This document shows, one piece after another, positions 21,240-29,944 of a stretch of DNA of 64,000 nt. The translations under genes were made by a program, and so were the position numbers. The DNA comes from Microbacterium sp. Leaf159 (GTDB taxonomy: Bacteria; Actinomycetota; Actinomycetes; Actinomycetales; Microbacteriaceae): assembly GCF_001423615.1 (NCBI RefSeq), contig NZ_LMOU01000001.1:609509-673508 (forward strand), in the 5' to 3' direction. Under the pieces are notes generated by a model. It ran no database searches and was not told the origin of the DNA. It worked only from the letters and a program-made list of their open reading frames with translations. Numbering within the stretch: position 1 is the stretch's first letter; the number at the start of each line of letters is the position of its first letter.

Positions 21240-22301
21240 ATGAAGATCCACAACCCGTTCCGCACCGCCCTCGTGGCGACGCTCGGCGTGGGGCTGGGAA
21301 TCCTGCTGATCGGAAGCGTCGAGAGCCTGTCGACGGTGCTGCTCTACGTCGGCACGGCGCTGTTCCTCAGCCTCGGTCTCGACCCGCTGGTGTCGTTCCT
21401 CGAGCGCAAGAGGCTTCCTCGCTGGCTCGCGGTGCTGATCACGATCCTGGCCGTCCTCGGCATCTTCGCGGGCATCATCCTGATCGTCATCCCGGTGCTC
21501 GTCGACCAGATCTCGCAGCTGATCGCCCAGATCACGGCCATCGTCCAGCGCGGCACCTTCCTCGCGGATCTCCGGGAGTGGATGGTCGACACCTTCCCCA
21601 ACCTCAAAGTGGACGACGTGTTCGCCTACGTGACGAACTGGCTCGAGACGAACCTCACCCAGATCGGCGGGTCCATCGGGCAGAGCGTCCTCGCAGCCAG
21701 CGGCGCGGTCGTCAGCGGACTCTTCGGGGCGTTCATCGTCCTGATCCTCACGATCTACCTGACGGCCTCCACGCCCTCGCTGAAGCGAGCGGTGTACCAG
21801 CTCGCCCCCGCGTCGAAGCGGGAGCGCTTCATCGATCTCGCCGAGCAGATCACGGACTCGGTCGGGTACTACGTCATGGGTCAGGTGACGCAGGGCGTCA
21901 TCAACGGCGTCCTGAGCATGATCTTCCTGACGATCATCGATGCGCCGTTCCCTGCCGTGCTCGCGGTCGTGGCCTTCTTCTTCTCGCTGATCCCGCTCGT
22001 GGGCACCCTGACGGGGTCGACGATCATCGTGCTCGTCTGCCTCATCCCCGGCCTCGGGTCCCCCGCCACCGCGATCGCGGCGGCGATCTACTACCTGATC
22101 TACATGCAGATCGAGGCCTACGTGATCTCCCCGAGGATCATGAGCCGAGCCGTGTCGGTTCCCGGAGCCGTCGTGGTGGTCGCCGCGCTGGCGGGAGGAA
22201 GCCTTCTGGGGCTTCTGGGCGCCCTCATCGCGATCCCGGTCGCCGCCAGCATCCTGATCCTCTACCGCCAGGTGCTGATCCCCCGGATGAACGAGCTCTA
22301 A
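21240..22301 (+). CDS. AI-2E family transporter (membrane permease)
   Basis: 353 aa with about eight hydrophobic segments and the family pattern: paired N-terminal helices, a central amphipathic region (LADLREWMVDTFPNLKVDD), IDLAEQITDSVGYYVMGQ, and the C-terminal FFFSLIPLVGTLTGS followed by YYLIYMQIEAYVISPRIM. Members export small molecules such as AI-2 or act as Na+/H+ antiporters; the substrate here is unknown. ATG at 21240 is preferred because GGAG sits 5 nt upstream; a TTG at 21210 is unsupported. Its stop overlaps the convergent hydrolase stop by 2 nt (CTAA). Confidence 0.9.
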   Translation: MKIHNPFRTALVATLGVGLGILLIGSVESLSTVLLYVGTALFLSLGLDPLVSFLERKRLPRWLAVLITILAVLGIFAGIILIVIPVLVDQISQLIAQITAIVQRGTFLADLREWMVDTFPNLKVDDVFAYVTNWLETNLTQIGGSIGQSVLAASGAVVSGLFGAFIVLILTIYLTASTPSLKRAVYQLAPASKRERFIDLAEQITDSVGYYVMGQVTQGVINGVLSMIFLTIIDAPFPAVLAVVAFFFSLIPLVGTLTGSTIIVLVCLIPGLGSPATAIAAAIYYLIYMQIEAYVISPRIMSRAVSVPGAVVVVAALAGGSLLGLLGALIAIPVAASILILYRQVLIPRMNEL

Positions 22302-23017
22302 GCGACCGGCCACTCGTTCGGCAACGGCAGCGCGGCAGGATTCACTGCCGCGACGATCTCGGTGAGGACGCGCCGGGTCTGGCTCTCCCCCACCCAGAGA
22401 TGCTTGCCGCCCTCGACCGCGATCAGGTTCGCATGCGGGATCGCCGCGAAGCGCTCCCGCGCCTCGGCCGGACGGAGATAGTCGTCGAGCTCGGGAACCA
22501 GGATGACGACCTCCACGTCGTCGCCCGCCCATGCCGCCACCTCGGCCTCCGTCGCACGATGGAGGGGCGGCGACAGGAGGATGATCCCCTCGACATCGTG
22601 CTGTCGCCCGTACTTGAGGGCGAGCTCCGTGCCGAAGGACCAGCCGAGCAGCCAGGGGCGCGGAAGGCCGCGCTCACGGACGAAGTCCATCGCCGCGGCG
22701 ACGTCGAACTGCTCCGCCGCTCCCCCGTCGAACGCACCGTCGCTCGTTCCCCGAGGCGACGTCGTTCCGCGCGTGTTGAATCGCAGGACGGCGAGGTCGG
22801 CCAATGCAGGAAGCCGTGCGGCCGCCTTGCGGATGATGTGCGAGTCCATGAAGCCACCCGCCGTCGGCAGCGGGTGGAGCGTCACGAGCGTCGCGACCGG
22901 ATCGGATGACTCCGGCACCGCCAGTTCTCCGACGAGTGTCAGTTCGTCCGCCGTCTGCAGCACGATGTCCTCGCGTCGAGCAGGAAGCTCGAGCGGTCCA
23001 CGGATCTCGATGCTCAC
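22298..23017 (-). CDS. Alpha/beta hydrolase
   Basis: 239 aa, cytosolic, no signal peptide. The nucleophile elbow is GWSFGTE (G-x-S-x-G) near residue 130. A candidate acid is in VPELDDYL and the catalytic His is in EGGKHLWVG near the C-terminus. LHPLPTAGGFMDSHII and FNTRGTTSP are typical of the CocE/dienelactone-hydrolase-like serine hydrolases. Substrate unknown. The GTG at 23017 is preceded by GGAGG at 5 nt spacing and overlaps the stop of the upstream zinc-ribbon gene (GTGA), so a longer frame to 23044 is not needed. Confidence 0.85.
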   Translation of the reverse strand: MSIEIRGPLELPARREDIVLQTADELTLVGELAVPESSDPVATLVTLHPLPTAGGFMDSHIIRKAAARLPALADLAVLRFNTRGTTSPRGTSDGAFDGGAAEQFDVAAAMDFVRERGLPRPWLLGWSFGTELALKYGRQHDVEGIILLSPPLHRATEAEVAAWAGDDVEVVILVPELDDYLRPAEARERFAAIPHANLIAVEGGKHLWVGESQTRRVLTEIVAAVNPAALPLPNEWPVA

Positions 23018-23301
23018 GCAATCCTCCAACAGTGTGTGTGCCAATGCCGCCGGGCGGCGAGGTCTGCGGCGTCACCGAGCACGCCGTCCGCGCGCCAGAT
23101 CACGAGATGGGCGGTGCCCGGCGCGACGGTGCGTCCGCAGCCGGGGCAGATGTAGTCCTTGAGCGCCTGTGCCGCCGATACCGGCTGAACGGTCCACTCC
23201 GAGCCCCGGCGCACCTCCGTGCGCTTCCAGGACGCGAGAAGACGATCGAGTGAGTCCTCGGTGTCAGGGCGCGCCGGACGGCGTTTGCGGGAGCGGGCCA
23301 T
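23014..23301 (-). CDS. Small putative zinc-ribbon protein of unknown function
   Basis: 95 aa with a basic N-terminus (MARSRKRRPARPDTED). A Cys/His set, CPGCGRTV and HWHTHCW (about residues 52-91), looks like a zinc site. Homologues in actinobacteria are often labelled ATP/GTP-binding without visible support; I see no P-loop. It overlaps the downstream hydrolase gene (GTGA) and follows the transglycosylase-like gene by 9 bp, so it is probably in one transcript with both. Confidence 0.75.
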   Translation of the reverse strand: MARSRKRRPARPDTEDSLDRLLASWKRTEVRRGSEWTVQPVSAAQALKDYICPGCGRTVAPGTAHLVIWRADGVLGDAADLAARRHWHTHCWRIA

Positions 23302-23310
23302 GACGGCCGC

Positions 23311-23979
23311 TCACCACCAGTGGTTGTTCGTCCAGAAGGCGTGCGCGCCTGCCCAGCTGCCGTATCGTCCGGTCGCATAGCCCGTCGCCCAGCGCAGGTT
23401 GTCGACCGGGTCGTATCCGTTGCCCGGGACCTTGCTGCAGGGCAGCGCCTGGACGAGACCGCACGCACCCGACGACTTGTTCGTCGCGTTGGGGTTCCAT
23501 CCGCTCTCACGCGAGACGATGTAGTCGACGTAACCCCAGTCGGACTCGGCGATGCCGGCAGCGGCCATCCACTCGGCAGGAGCTCCCCCGCCTGTGTAGA
23601 AGAGCGGTGCAGCGCTGGTCGGCTTCGAGGAGGACGCCGTCGTCGGTGTCGGCGTCGGTGTCGGCTTCGGCGTCACGTAAACCGAGAAGGTCCCTCGCTG
23701 GATGGGCGCGATAGCCGCGCCCTCGACCGAGACGGTGAGGTTCTGGGTCTCGGAGAGCGCCACAGAGTACGCCGACTCCGGGCTGGCCTCAGCAGGCTGC
23801 TCGGCGAGGGCGACACCCGTCGGGGCGACCATCGCCGCCGCAAAACCGACCACCGCGAGAGCGCTGAAGAAGCCCACGACGCCGCGGCGGCGGCTGCCCT
23901 TGCGCGCCGAAAGCGTCGCCGATGCGGGCACAGGCGTGACGTCGTTTCGCTGGGGGGTCATGTCGTTTCGGGAGTTCAC
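23311..23979 (-). CDS. Secreted or membrane-anchored lytic transglycosylase-like protein
   Basis: 222 aa. A cytoplasmic basic N-terminus (SARKGSRRRGVVGFF) leads into one hydrophobic segment (about 36-58, ending ALAEQPAEA), a signal peptide or anchor. A Thr/Pro/Lys linker (KPTPTPTPTTASSS) precedes the C-terminal domain, which starts at EWMAAAGIAESDW. Its VSRESGWNPNATNKSSGACG has the SLT/lysozyme-like catalytic Glu (RES), with NLRWATGYATGRYGSWAGA following. It probably cleaves peptidoglycan glycan strands. GTG was chosen for the upstream TAGACT element. Confidence 0.85.
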   Translation of the reverse strand: MNSRNDMTPQRNDVTPVPASATLSARKGSRRRGVVGFFSALAVVGFAAAMVAPTGVALAEQPAEASPESAYSVALSETQNLTVSVEGAAIAPIQRGTFSVYVTPKPTPTPTPTTASSSKPTSAAPLFYTGGGAPAEWMAAAGIAESDWGYVDYIVSRESGWNPNATNKSSGACGLVQALPCSKVPGNGYDPVDNLRWATGYATGRYGSWAGAHAFWTNNHWW

Positions 23980-23995
23980 GATGAGAGGCAGTCTA
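23980..23995 (-). promoter_or_regulatory. Promoter of the transglycosylase-like gene (-10 TAGACT, very short leader)
   Basis: TAGACT (23995-23990) lies 10 nt before the GTG at 23979, so the mRNA would have only about 3 untranslated nucleotides. Confidence 0.6.
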
Positions 23996-24027
23996 CCCGT
24001 TGTGGCCTGAGACGGCCATCGGAACGC

Positions 24028-24612
24028 TCAGCGAACAGCCAGGATCACATCTACGGCAGCGTCGAGCAGGGCATCGACCTGCTCTTCGCGGTAGCCTCCA
24101 CGCTGCATCCGGAACGCGGCCGCGCGCAGCTGCTCGGCCGTCAGAGGCTCTCCGTCGCGCAGGTAGCGGGCGATGCGCGTGCCCACGTGATCGACCTCGT
24201 CGATGCGGTAGCCGAAGGTGAGCACGCCCGTGCGAGCGAAACGGTGACGCTTGGGGCGGGCCAGATGGTCGAGGATCACCTGCGCGTCGTCGCGGGCCTG
24301 CTCGACCCACGCGCCCGCGCCACGAGAGCGGACCACCCGATCACGAGCGCGCGCGGCCAATGCGTCCTCGACCCGGCCGAGTGCCGCGTCGACCTCGGCC
24401 ACGACATAGCCGTTCTTCACCAGGGGAAACGATGCCACCCGCACGTCCGCCGCGCCCAGGTCGTCGGCGTCGCTCTCGAAGGCTGTTCGCGCAGCTGCGA
24501 GGAAGGTATCGACCGCTGCGCGGTGGTAGCCGCGCACACGACCGCTCGTGAGCGAGAAGGCGGGCGGCGCCTCCACGGCTCCGTCCGCTACCTGCACGTC
24601 GTCGGAGACCAT
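24028..24612 (-). CDS. DivIVA-repeat protein
   Basis: 194 aa built from four related segments of about 25-35 residues, each with F, a GY (or RGY) pair, VD and a hydrophobic end: FSLTSGRVRGYHRAAVDTFL, FPLVKNGYVVAEVDAALGRV, FARTGVLTFGYRIDEVDHVG and FRMQRGGYREEQVDALLDAA. These match the actinobacterial DivIVA-like motif, not full DivIVA/Wag31, because no long coiled coil is present. A role at the membrane or cell pole is an inference. Its ATG overlaps the cdsA stop by one base (TGATG). Confidence 0.82.
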   Translation of the reverse strand: MVSDDVQVADGAVEAPPAFSLTSGRVRGYHRAAVDTFLAAARTAFESDADDLGAADVRVASFPLVKNGYVVAEVDAALGRVEDALAARARDRVVRSRGAGAWVEQARDDAQVILDHLARPKRHRFARTGVLTFGYRIDEVDHVGTRIARYLRDGEPLTAEQLRAAAFRMQRGGYREEQVDALLDAAVDVILAVR

Positions 24613-25751
24613 CACAGCACCACCCAGGAGGAGAAGAGGAAATAGAGGCACAGCGCGGGAACCGTGGACGGCAGGATGCTGTCGAGCCGGTCGAGGAGTC
24701 CGCCGTGACCGGGAAGCCAGGAGCTCATGTCCTTGATGCCGAGGTCGCGCTTCAGCATCGACTCTCCGAGGTCGCCCAGCGTCGCGGACAGCAGGATGGC
24801 GACGCCGAAGATCACTCCGATCCACCACGGCACGTGGAGCAGGAAGATCGCGAGGAGCACGCCGGCCGCGATCGAACCGACCACCGCGCCTCCGAAGCCT
24901 TCCCACGTCTTCTTGGGACTGATCCGGGGAGCCATCGGATGCCGCCCGAACGCGAGGCCTGCGGCGTACGCGCCGGTGTCGGCGACGACCGCGATCGCGA
25001 TGAAGCTCAGCACCCACCACTGACCGCCTTCCTGCTTCAGCAGGATGAGGGCGACCGCAGCGAGGAACGGCACGTAGATCTGCACGAAACCGCTGATGAC
25101 GGCATCCGTGAGCACATCGCCGTAGGTTCTGCCGTCCTTGGCGATCATCTGCGCGACGAGCCGCCACACGATCACGAACGCGACGGCGAGGAACAGCATG
25201 ACCCAGACGAGCCAGAGATCGAGGAAGAAGGCGGAGAGCACGAGGAGGGTCGCGGCGATGAACTGCGGCACCACGTCGATCCGTCGTCCCGACGCGCGAA
25301 GGGCGAGCGAGAGTTCGTAGACGCCCAACAGGGCGGCCGCCAATGCGAACGGCACGAACAGGACCTTGATGAAGATCAGCGAAGCGAGCAGCGCTGCACC
25401 GAAGGCGAGACCGATCAGCGTCGCGAGGATCAGGTCGCGCCCCGTGCGCTCCTTGATGCGCTCATTGGCCTGATCGAGCTGGCCGCGAGCGTGCGAGACA
25501 TGGTTGCCCAGCTCGTCCCTGGCCGCTCTCCACTGCTCGCGGATGGCGTTGTGATCGGCGGTGTCCAGTGTGGACGCCGTGACTACAGGCCCTTCTGCGG
25601 GCAGCGGAGGCCGCGGCGGGATGCTCGTGGTGTCGAATGCCGGGAAGGCACCGTCGACCAGAGGGATGCCGCCGGTCGGGGTCGACGAGTCGCGCGCCTC
25701 ACGACGCGTCTGCGGCTTGTCGGTACCGTCACCGGTGGAGTCGTCGGACAT
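24612..25751 (-). CDS. cdsA: Phosphatidate cytidylyltransferase
   Basis: An integral membrane enzyme (379 aa) making CDP-diacylglycerol from phosphatidate and CTP, the branch point of phospholipid synthesis. About 110 N-terminal residues form a cytoplasmic, Pro/Thr-rich extension. About eight membrane segments follow. The CDS signature is intact near the C-terminus: SMLKRDLGIKDMSSWLPG, then HGGLLDRLDS. It lies downstream of frr by 5 bp, as in other actinobacteria, and is coupled to the DivIVA-repeat gene. Confidence 0.96.
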   Translation of the reverse strand: MSDDSTGDGTDKPQTRREARDSSTPTGGIPLVDGAFPAFDTTSIPPRPPLPAEGPVVTASTLDTADHNAIREQWRAARDELGNHVSHARGQLDQANERIKERTGRDLILATLIGLAFGAALLASLIFIKVLFVPFALAAALLGVYELSLALRASGRRIDVVPQFIAATLLVLSAFFLDLWLVWVMLFLAVAFVIVWRLVAQMIAKDGRTYGDVLTDAVISGFVQIYVPFLAAVALILLKQEGGQWWVLSFIAIAVVADTGAYAAGLAFGRHPMAPRISPKKTWEGFGGAVVGSIAAGVLLAIFLLHVPWWIGVIFGVAILLSATLGDLGESMLKRDLGIKDMSSWLPGHGGLLDRLDSILPSTVPALCLYFLFSSWVVL

Positions 25752-25756
25752 GCCGC

Positions 25757-26311
25757 CTACACCTCGAGGAGTTCGGCCTCTTTGCGCTTGAGTGCGTCGT
25801 CGATCAGGTCGACGTGCTGGCGCGTGAGGGCGTCGAGTTCCTTCTCTCCCCTGGCGATCTCGTCTTCGCCGAGCTCGCTCTTCAGGGCGTCGAGCTCATC
25901 CTTGCCCTTGCGGCGGATGCCTCGGACGTGGACCTTGGCGTCCTCCGCCTTGGTCTTGACGAGCTTCACGTACTCCTTGCGACGCTCGGCAGTGAGCTCG
26001 GGCATCGTGACCCGCACGAGGTTGCCGTCGTTGGTGGGGTTCGCGCCGAGGTTCGGCATGTCGCGAATCGCCTGCTCGATGCCCTTCAGTGCCGACTTGT
26101 CGTACGGCGTGATGATGAGCGTGCGTGCTTCCTGATTCGCGAGTGAGGCGAGCTGCGCGAGAGGAGTCGGCGTTCCGTAGTAGTCGACCAGGACCTTCTG
26201 GAAGAGCTGCGGGTTCGCACGACCGGTGCGCACCGTGGAGAAGTCCTCCTTGGCGGCCTCGACGGCTCGTGCCATGCGGGAGGTGGTTTCAGCGAGGACA
26301 TCCGCGATCAC
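25757..26311 (-). CDS. frr: Ribosome recycling factor
   Basis: RRF (184 aa, standard size) splits post-termination ribosomes with EF-G. Family motifs are [27 protein letters not shown] and the C-terminal [16 protein letters not shown]. The GTG start is preceded by AGGAG at 5 nt spacing. It is downstream of pyrH with a 66-bp gap. Confidence 0.98.
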   Translation of the reverse strand: MIADVLAETTSRMARAVEAAKEDFSTVRTGRANPQLFQKVLVDYYGTPTPLAQLASLANQEARTLIITPYDKSALKGIEQAIRDMPNLGANPTNDGNLVRVTMPELTAERRKEYVKLVKTKAEDAKVHVRGIRRKGKDELDALKSELGEDEIARGEKELDALTRQHVDLIDDALKRKEAELLEV

Positions 26312-26377
26312 GGTGACTCCTATCGTCGGGGTGTTCTGAAATTCTATCGGGCCGGGGACTCGAGCACCGGCAGGCGC

Positions 26378-27094
26378 TCAGGCCGTGACCAGAGTGCCGA
26401 TGTGCTCGCCGAGGAGAGCACGCGTGACGTTGCCCGCCGGTTCCATGCCGAAGACGCGCATGTCCATGTTGTTGTCCATGCAGAGGCTGAACGCCGTCGA
26501 GTCGACGACCTTGAGCCCGCGCTGGAGGGCGTCGCGATACGTGACGCGCTCGATGCGCTCGGCATCCGCGTGCTTGTTCGGGTCTGCGGTGTAGATGGCG
26601 TCGACGCCGTTCTTGGCGACGAGGACCTCCTCCGCACCGATCTCGAGAGCGCGCTGCGCGGCGACCGTGTCGGTCGAGAAGTACGGCAGGCCGGCGCCCG
26701 CGCCGAAGATCACGACGCGACCCTTCTCCATGTGACGCTCCGCGCGGAGCGGGATGTAGGGCTCGGCCACCTGCGTCATCGAGATCGCGGACTGCACTCG
26801 TGTGGGTGCACCGGCCTGCTCGAGGAAGTCCTGGAGAGCAAGAGCGTTCATCACCGTGCCGAGCATGCCCATGTAGTCGGCGCGCCCGCGGTCCATGCCG
26901 CGCTGGCTGAGCTCCGCGCCGCGGAAGAAGTTGCCACCACCGACGACGATGGCGATCTCGACGCGGTCGACCGCTGCGGCGATGTCGCGAGCGATCTGGC
27001 TGACGACGTCGGGGTTGACACCGAGCTGGCCGGCGCCGAACGCCTCACCGGAGAGCTTGAGAAGAACGCGGCGGCGTCCTGTGCGGTCGGTCAT
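26378..27094 (-). CDS. pyrH: Uridylate kinase (UMP kinase)
   Basis: An amino-acid-kinase-fold UMP kinase (238 aa) making UDP. Visible motifs: [42 protein letters not shown] and [18 protein letters not shown]. The ATG at 27094 gives the usual family length and has GAGAGG upstream. A TTG nine codons further up (27121) lies at the -10 element itself and is rejected. Confidence 0.97.
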   Translation of the reverse strand: MTDRTGRRRVLLKLSGEAFGAGQLGVNPDVVSQIARDIAAAVDRVEIAIVVGGGNFFRGAELSQRGMDRGRADYMGMLGTVMNALALQDFLEQAGAPTRVQSAISMTQVAEPYIPLRAERHMEKGRVVIFGAGAGLPYFSTDTVAAQRALEIGAEEVLVAKNGVDAIYTADPNKHADAERIERVTYRDALQRGLKVVDSTAFSLCMDNNMDMRVFGMEPAGNVTRALLGEHIGTLVTA

Positions 27095-27119
27095 GGGGGT
27101 GATCCTCTCGTCCCGATTC

Positions 27120-27125
27120 AAGATA
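27120..27125 (-). promoter_or_regulatory. -10 element (TATCTT) of pyrH
   Basis: TATCTT on the minus strand, about 26 nt upstream of the ATG, giving a leader of about 20 nt that contains the GAGAGG ribosome-binding site. Confidence 0.5.
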
Positions 27126-27143
27126 GTGCCTTCTGGGCATGAA

Positions 27144-27178
27144 GAAGGGGTCCGGATCGCGTTGATCCGAACCCCTTC
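27144..27178 (-). terminator. Hairpin downstream of tsf
   Basis: Arms 27144-27158 and 27164-27178 pair over 15 bp with one G-U-type mismatch, with a 5-nt loop. It lies 8 bp after the tsf stop. No T-run follows on the minus strand, so it is an imperfect intrinsic terminator or a 3' stabilising hairpin. Confidence 0.65.
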
Positions 27179-27185
27179 GACGATG

Positions 27186-28013
27186 TTACGCGCCGACCTT
27201 GAAGCGCGCGAAGTCCGTCACGGTGATACCGGCGTCCTTCGCCACCTGGGCGACAGAGAGCTTGTTGTCCTTCGCGTAGTCCTGCTCGAGCAGGGCGACC
27301 TGCTTGATGAACGCGGAGACACGGCCCTCGACGATCTTGGGCAGAGCCGCTTCCGGCTTGCCCTCGTTGCGGGAGATCTCGGTGACGATCTCGCGCTCCT
27401 TCTCCACGGCGTCGGACGGAACGTCCTCGCGGGAGAGGTACGACGGGTTCGCGAACGAGATGTGCTGCGCGATGCTGCGAGCGGTCTCTGCGTCGTCACC
27501 CGAGTAGGCGACGACGACACCGATCTGCGGCGGCAGGTCCTTGCTCGTGCGGTGCAGGTAGACCTCGACCTTGTCGCCCGAGACCGTGCGCACGCGACGC
27601 AGTTCGACCTTCTCGCCGATGATCGCAGCCTCTTCCGAGATGACCTGCTCGACGCTCTTGTCGCCCGCCTGGGCGGCGAGACCGGACTCGACCGAGTCCG
27701 CCTTGACTGCTGCGACGGCGTCTGCGACCTTGTCGGCCAGCGCGATGAAGCGCTCGTTCTTCGCGACGAAGTCCGTCTCGCAGGCGAGCTCGATCAGCGT
27801 CACTGCGCCGTCCTGCTCGCGAGCGACGATGAGGCCCTCGCTGGTGGAACGGTCAGCACGCTTCGCGTTGCCCTTGGCACCCTTCAGGCGCAGGATCTCG
27901 GTGGCCTTCTCGACGTCTCCGTCAGCCTCCTCGAGCGCCTTCTTGGTGTCGACCATTCCCGTGCCGAGCTGCTCACGCAGCGCCTTGAGGTCGGCGATGG
28001 TGAAGTTGGCCAT
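27186..28013 (-). CDS. tsf: Elongation factor Ts
   Basis: EF-Ts (275 aa) is the nucleotide exchange factor for EF-Tu. The N-terminal UBA-like domain ([21 protein letters not shown]) and the core motif [16 protein letters not shown] are plain. AAGGAG lies upstream of the ATG. It forms an operon with rpsB (44-bp gap) and is followed by a hairpin. Confidence 0.98.
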   Translation of the reverse strand: MANFTIADLKALREQLGTGMVDTKKALEEADGDVEKATEILRLKGAKGNAKRADRSTSEGLIVAREQDGAVTLIELACETDFVAKNERFIALADKVADAVAAVKADSVESGLAAQAGDKSVEQVISEEAAIIGEKVELRRVRTVSGDKVEVYLHRTSKDLPPQIGVVVAYSGDDAETARSIAQHISFANPSYLSREDVPSDAVEKEREIVTEISRNEGKPEAALPKIVEGRVSAFIKQVALLEQDYAKDNKLSVAQVAKDAGITVTDFARFKVGA

Positions 28014-28057
28014 GTGTGGTGGCTCCTTGCTTCGTGATGTGTGTGGTGGTCGCGGAA

Positions 28058-29002
28058 TTACTTGGCGTCTGCTGCCTCGGCGGCGGCGACCTCAGAGGTC
28101 TCCTCACCGGAAGCGGCGGCGATCGCCTCGTCGTGTGCCTCAGCACCGGCCTCATCGGCAGCGGTCTCGTCGGCAGCAGGTGTCTCGACGACAGCAGCCT
28201 CGTCGGCGGCGGCGTCGACGACCTCTGCGGCGTCTGCGGACTCCTGAACGGGAGCCTCGAGAAGCTCCTTCTCCCAGTCGGCGAGCGGCTCAGCGTCGCC
28301 CGTCTCGGGGTTGTGCTTCTGCTGCAGTCCCTCTGCCGCTGCGTCCGCGATGATGCGGGTGAGCAGCGAGACCGAGCGGATCGCGTCGTCGTTGCCGGGG
28401 ATCGGGTACTGGAAGTCGTCCGGGTCGGCGTTCGTGTCGAGGATGCCGATCACGGGGATGCCGAGCTTCTTGGCCTCGTCGATGGCGAGGTGCTCACGCT
28501 TGGCGTCGACGACCCAGATGGCAGACGGCGTCTTGGTGAGGTTGCGGATACCGCCGAGCGACTTGTGCAGCTTGTCGAGCTCGCGCTTCTTGAGAAGCAG
28601 CTCCTTCTTCGTGAAGCCGCTGTTCGCCGGGGTCTCGTAGTCGAGCTCCTCGAGCTCCTTCATGCGTGCGAGACGCTTGGAGATCGTCTGGAAGTTGGTG
28701 AGGAGTCCACCGAGCCAGCGCTGGTTGACGAAGGGCTGACCCACGCGGGTCGCCTGCTCGGCGAGGATCTCCTGCGCCTGCTTCTTCGTGCCGACGAAGA
28801 GGATCGTGCCACCGTGGGCGACGGTCTCCTTGACGAAGTCGTAGGCCTTGTCGATGTAGCCGAGCGACTGCTGGAGGTCGATGATGTGGATGCCGCTGCG
28901 CTCGGTGAGGATGAAGCGCTTGACCTTCGGGTTCCACCGACGGGTCTGGTGTCCGAAGTGCACGCCGCTGTCGAGCAGCTGGCGGATGGTGACCACAGCC
29001 AT
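28058..29002 (-). CDS. rpsB: 30S ribosomal protein S2
   Basis: S2 (314 aa). The conserved start [23 protein letters not shown]-like region [17 protein letters not shown] and [16 protein letters not shown] are present. The C-terminal 60 residues are an Ala/Glu/Asp-rich acidic extension found in many actinobacterial S2 proteins. ATG at 29002 is preceded by AAGGAG; the open frame upstream is the mRNA leader, not protein. Confidence 0.98.
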   Translation of the reverse strand: MAVVTIRQLLDSGVHFGHQTRRWNPKVKRFILTERSGIHIIDLQQSLGYIDKAYDFVKETVAHGGTILFVGTKKQAQEILAEQATRVGQPFVNQRWLGGLLTNFQTISKRLARMKELEELDYETPANSGFTKKELLLKKRELDKLHKSLGGIRNLTKTPSAIWVVDAKREHLAIDEAKKLGIPVIGILDTNADPDDFQYPIPGNDDAIRSVSLLTRIIADAAAEGLQQKHNPETGDAEPLADWEKELLEAPVQESADAAEVVDAAADEAAVVETPAADETAADEAGAEAHDEAIAAASGEETSEVAAAEAADAK

Positions 29003-29308
29003 GGTCGTCTCCTTGTTCCGGCGCGGTTCTGCGCCATTGAGGTTGTCAAGTCGATCGGGCGATCGAACTTCCTGGTGCCCGGCGCACACCCGCCTGCTCG
29101 GAAGCAGGACCTGTGGGAGTGGATGCCACGACCGGAGTCGCTCTGGGCACGCGTAGTCACCCCGAGATCGAGGTGCTCCCCCAGCATACAGGATGCGTGG
29201 GCGTCACTCGCCCTGCACCTCGGAGCGCTTCCGGGGTTCTGCACACCTCCTGCGACGATTCGTCCCACGTCCGCGTCGAGCGAGGCGCACATCCCGGATC
29301 ATGGCCCG
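29003..29308. promoter_or_regulatory. Intergenic region between rpsB and the M23-type gene; structured rpsB leader
   Basis: This 306-bp divergent gap has no convincing gene. On the minus strand a TGTATGCT element (-10 TATGCT at 29188-29183) would give an rpsB leader of about 175 nt. Within it are two perfect hairpins: 29051-29066 (TCGATCG, 2-nt loop, CGATCGA) and 29093-29108 (CCTGCT, 4-nt loop, AGCAGG). Such leaders are often feedback sites for S2 in other bacteria; whether this one is, I cannot tell. I see no clear promoter for the plus-strand gene. Confidence 0.5.
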
Positions 29309-29839
29309 ATGGTCGTCCGTCGTCGCATCCTCGCCGTCATCCTGCTCGTCGCTCTTGTGAGCGTCGGCCCCCCTGTCCCTGCGAACGCGGACACCCCATC
29401 CGCCACCACAGTCCTCGCCTCCGCGCACTGGACTTGGCCTTTCGACGGGGCCCGCTCGGTCGCGAATCCGTATCGGGCGCCGGCGCACGAATACGGAGCC
29501 GGGCACCGCGGCGTCGACATCGTCTCGGGACCGAGCGGTGCAGTCCGTGCACCGGCCGACGGGGTCGTGGCGTTCCGTGGAACCGTAGTGGACCGGCCCC
29601 TGCTCACGATCGAACACCCGGACGGTTATGTGTCGACGTTCGAGCCGGTGATGTCCACACTCTCCCCCGGAGATGTCGTGATGGCCGGGGATGATATCGG
29701 CACCGTCGCATCGGGTGGCCACGCGTCACCTGGAACGATGCATCTCGGCGTGCGGCTCGACGGCGACTACATCAACCCCATGCTCCTGTTCGGAGAGGTG
29801 CCGCGCGCGGTGCTCCTCCCCTGCTGCGACCCGCTGTGA
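29309..29839 (+). CDS. Secreted M23-like (LytM) domain protein, probably degenerate
   Basis: 176 aa. A Sec signal peptide (MVVRRRILAVILLVALVSV, cleavage likely after PANA) precedes a LytM fold. The HxxxD motif is present in GAGHRGVDIV. The usual HxH motif reads MHLGVRL, so the second His, a zinc ligand, is Gly. It may bind peptidoglycan or activate another hydrolase instead of cutting. A gene of this type divergent from rpsB is common in actinobacteria. The ATG lacks a clear ribosome-binding site. Confidence 0.8.
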   Translation: MVVRRRILAVILLVALVSVGPPVPANADTPSATTVLASAHWTWPFDGARSVANPYRAPAHEYGAGHRGVDIVSGPSGAVRAPADGVVAFRGTVVDRPLLTIEHPDGYVSTFEPVMSTLSPGDVVMAGDDIGTVASGGHASPGTMHLGVRLDGDYINPMLLFGEVPRAVLLPCCDPL

Positions 29840-29880
29840 GCCGTTGTGAGCGCCTGTGAGCGCCCGTGAGCGCCCGGTGA
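29831..29880 (+). repeat. Decameric direct repeats at the end of the M23-like gene
   Basis: Five consecutive 10-bp units with the core GTGAG, such as CGCCTGTGAG and CGCCCGTGAG; the last is shifted by one base. The first unit contains the M23-like gene stop codon. The period equals about one helical turn. Confidence 0.7.
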
Positions 29881-29944
29881 GCCGCGCCGACGCGTTGCGG
29901 TGTCTCGCGCTTCCACGTCCTCGCAGCGCATCCCTCAAGACGAC

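Noticed and set aside
27095..27121. TTG start for pyrH adding nine residues
   Set aside because: The codon overlaps the TATCTT -10 element and would not be transcribed; the ATG at 27094 gives the family length.
28016..29308. Long plus-strand extension upstream of the M23-like gene
   Set aside because: It is antisense to rpsB; the signal peptide begins at the ATG at 29309.
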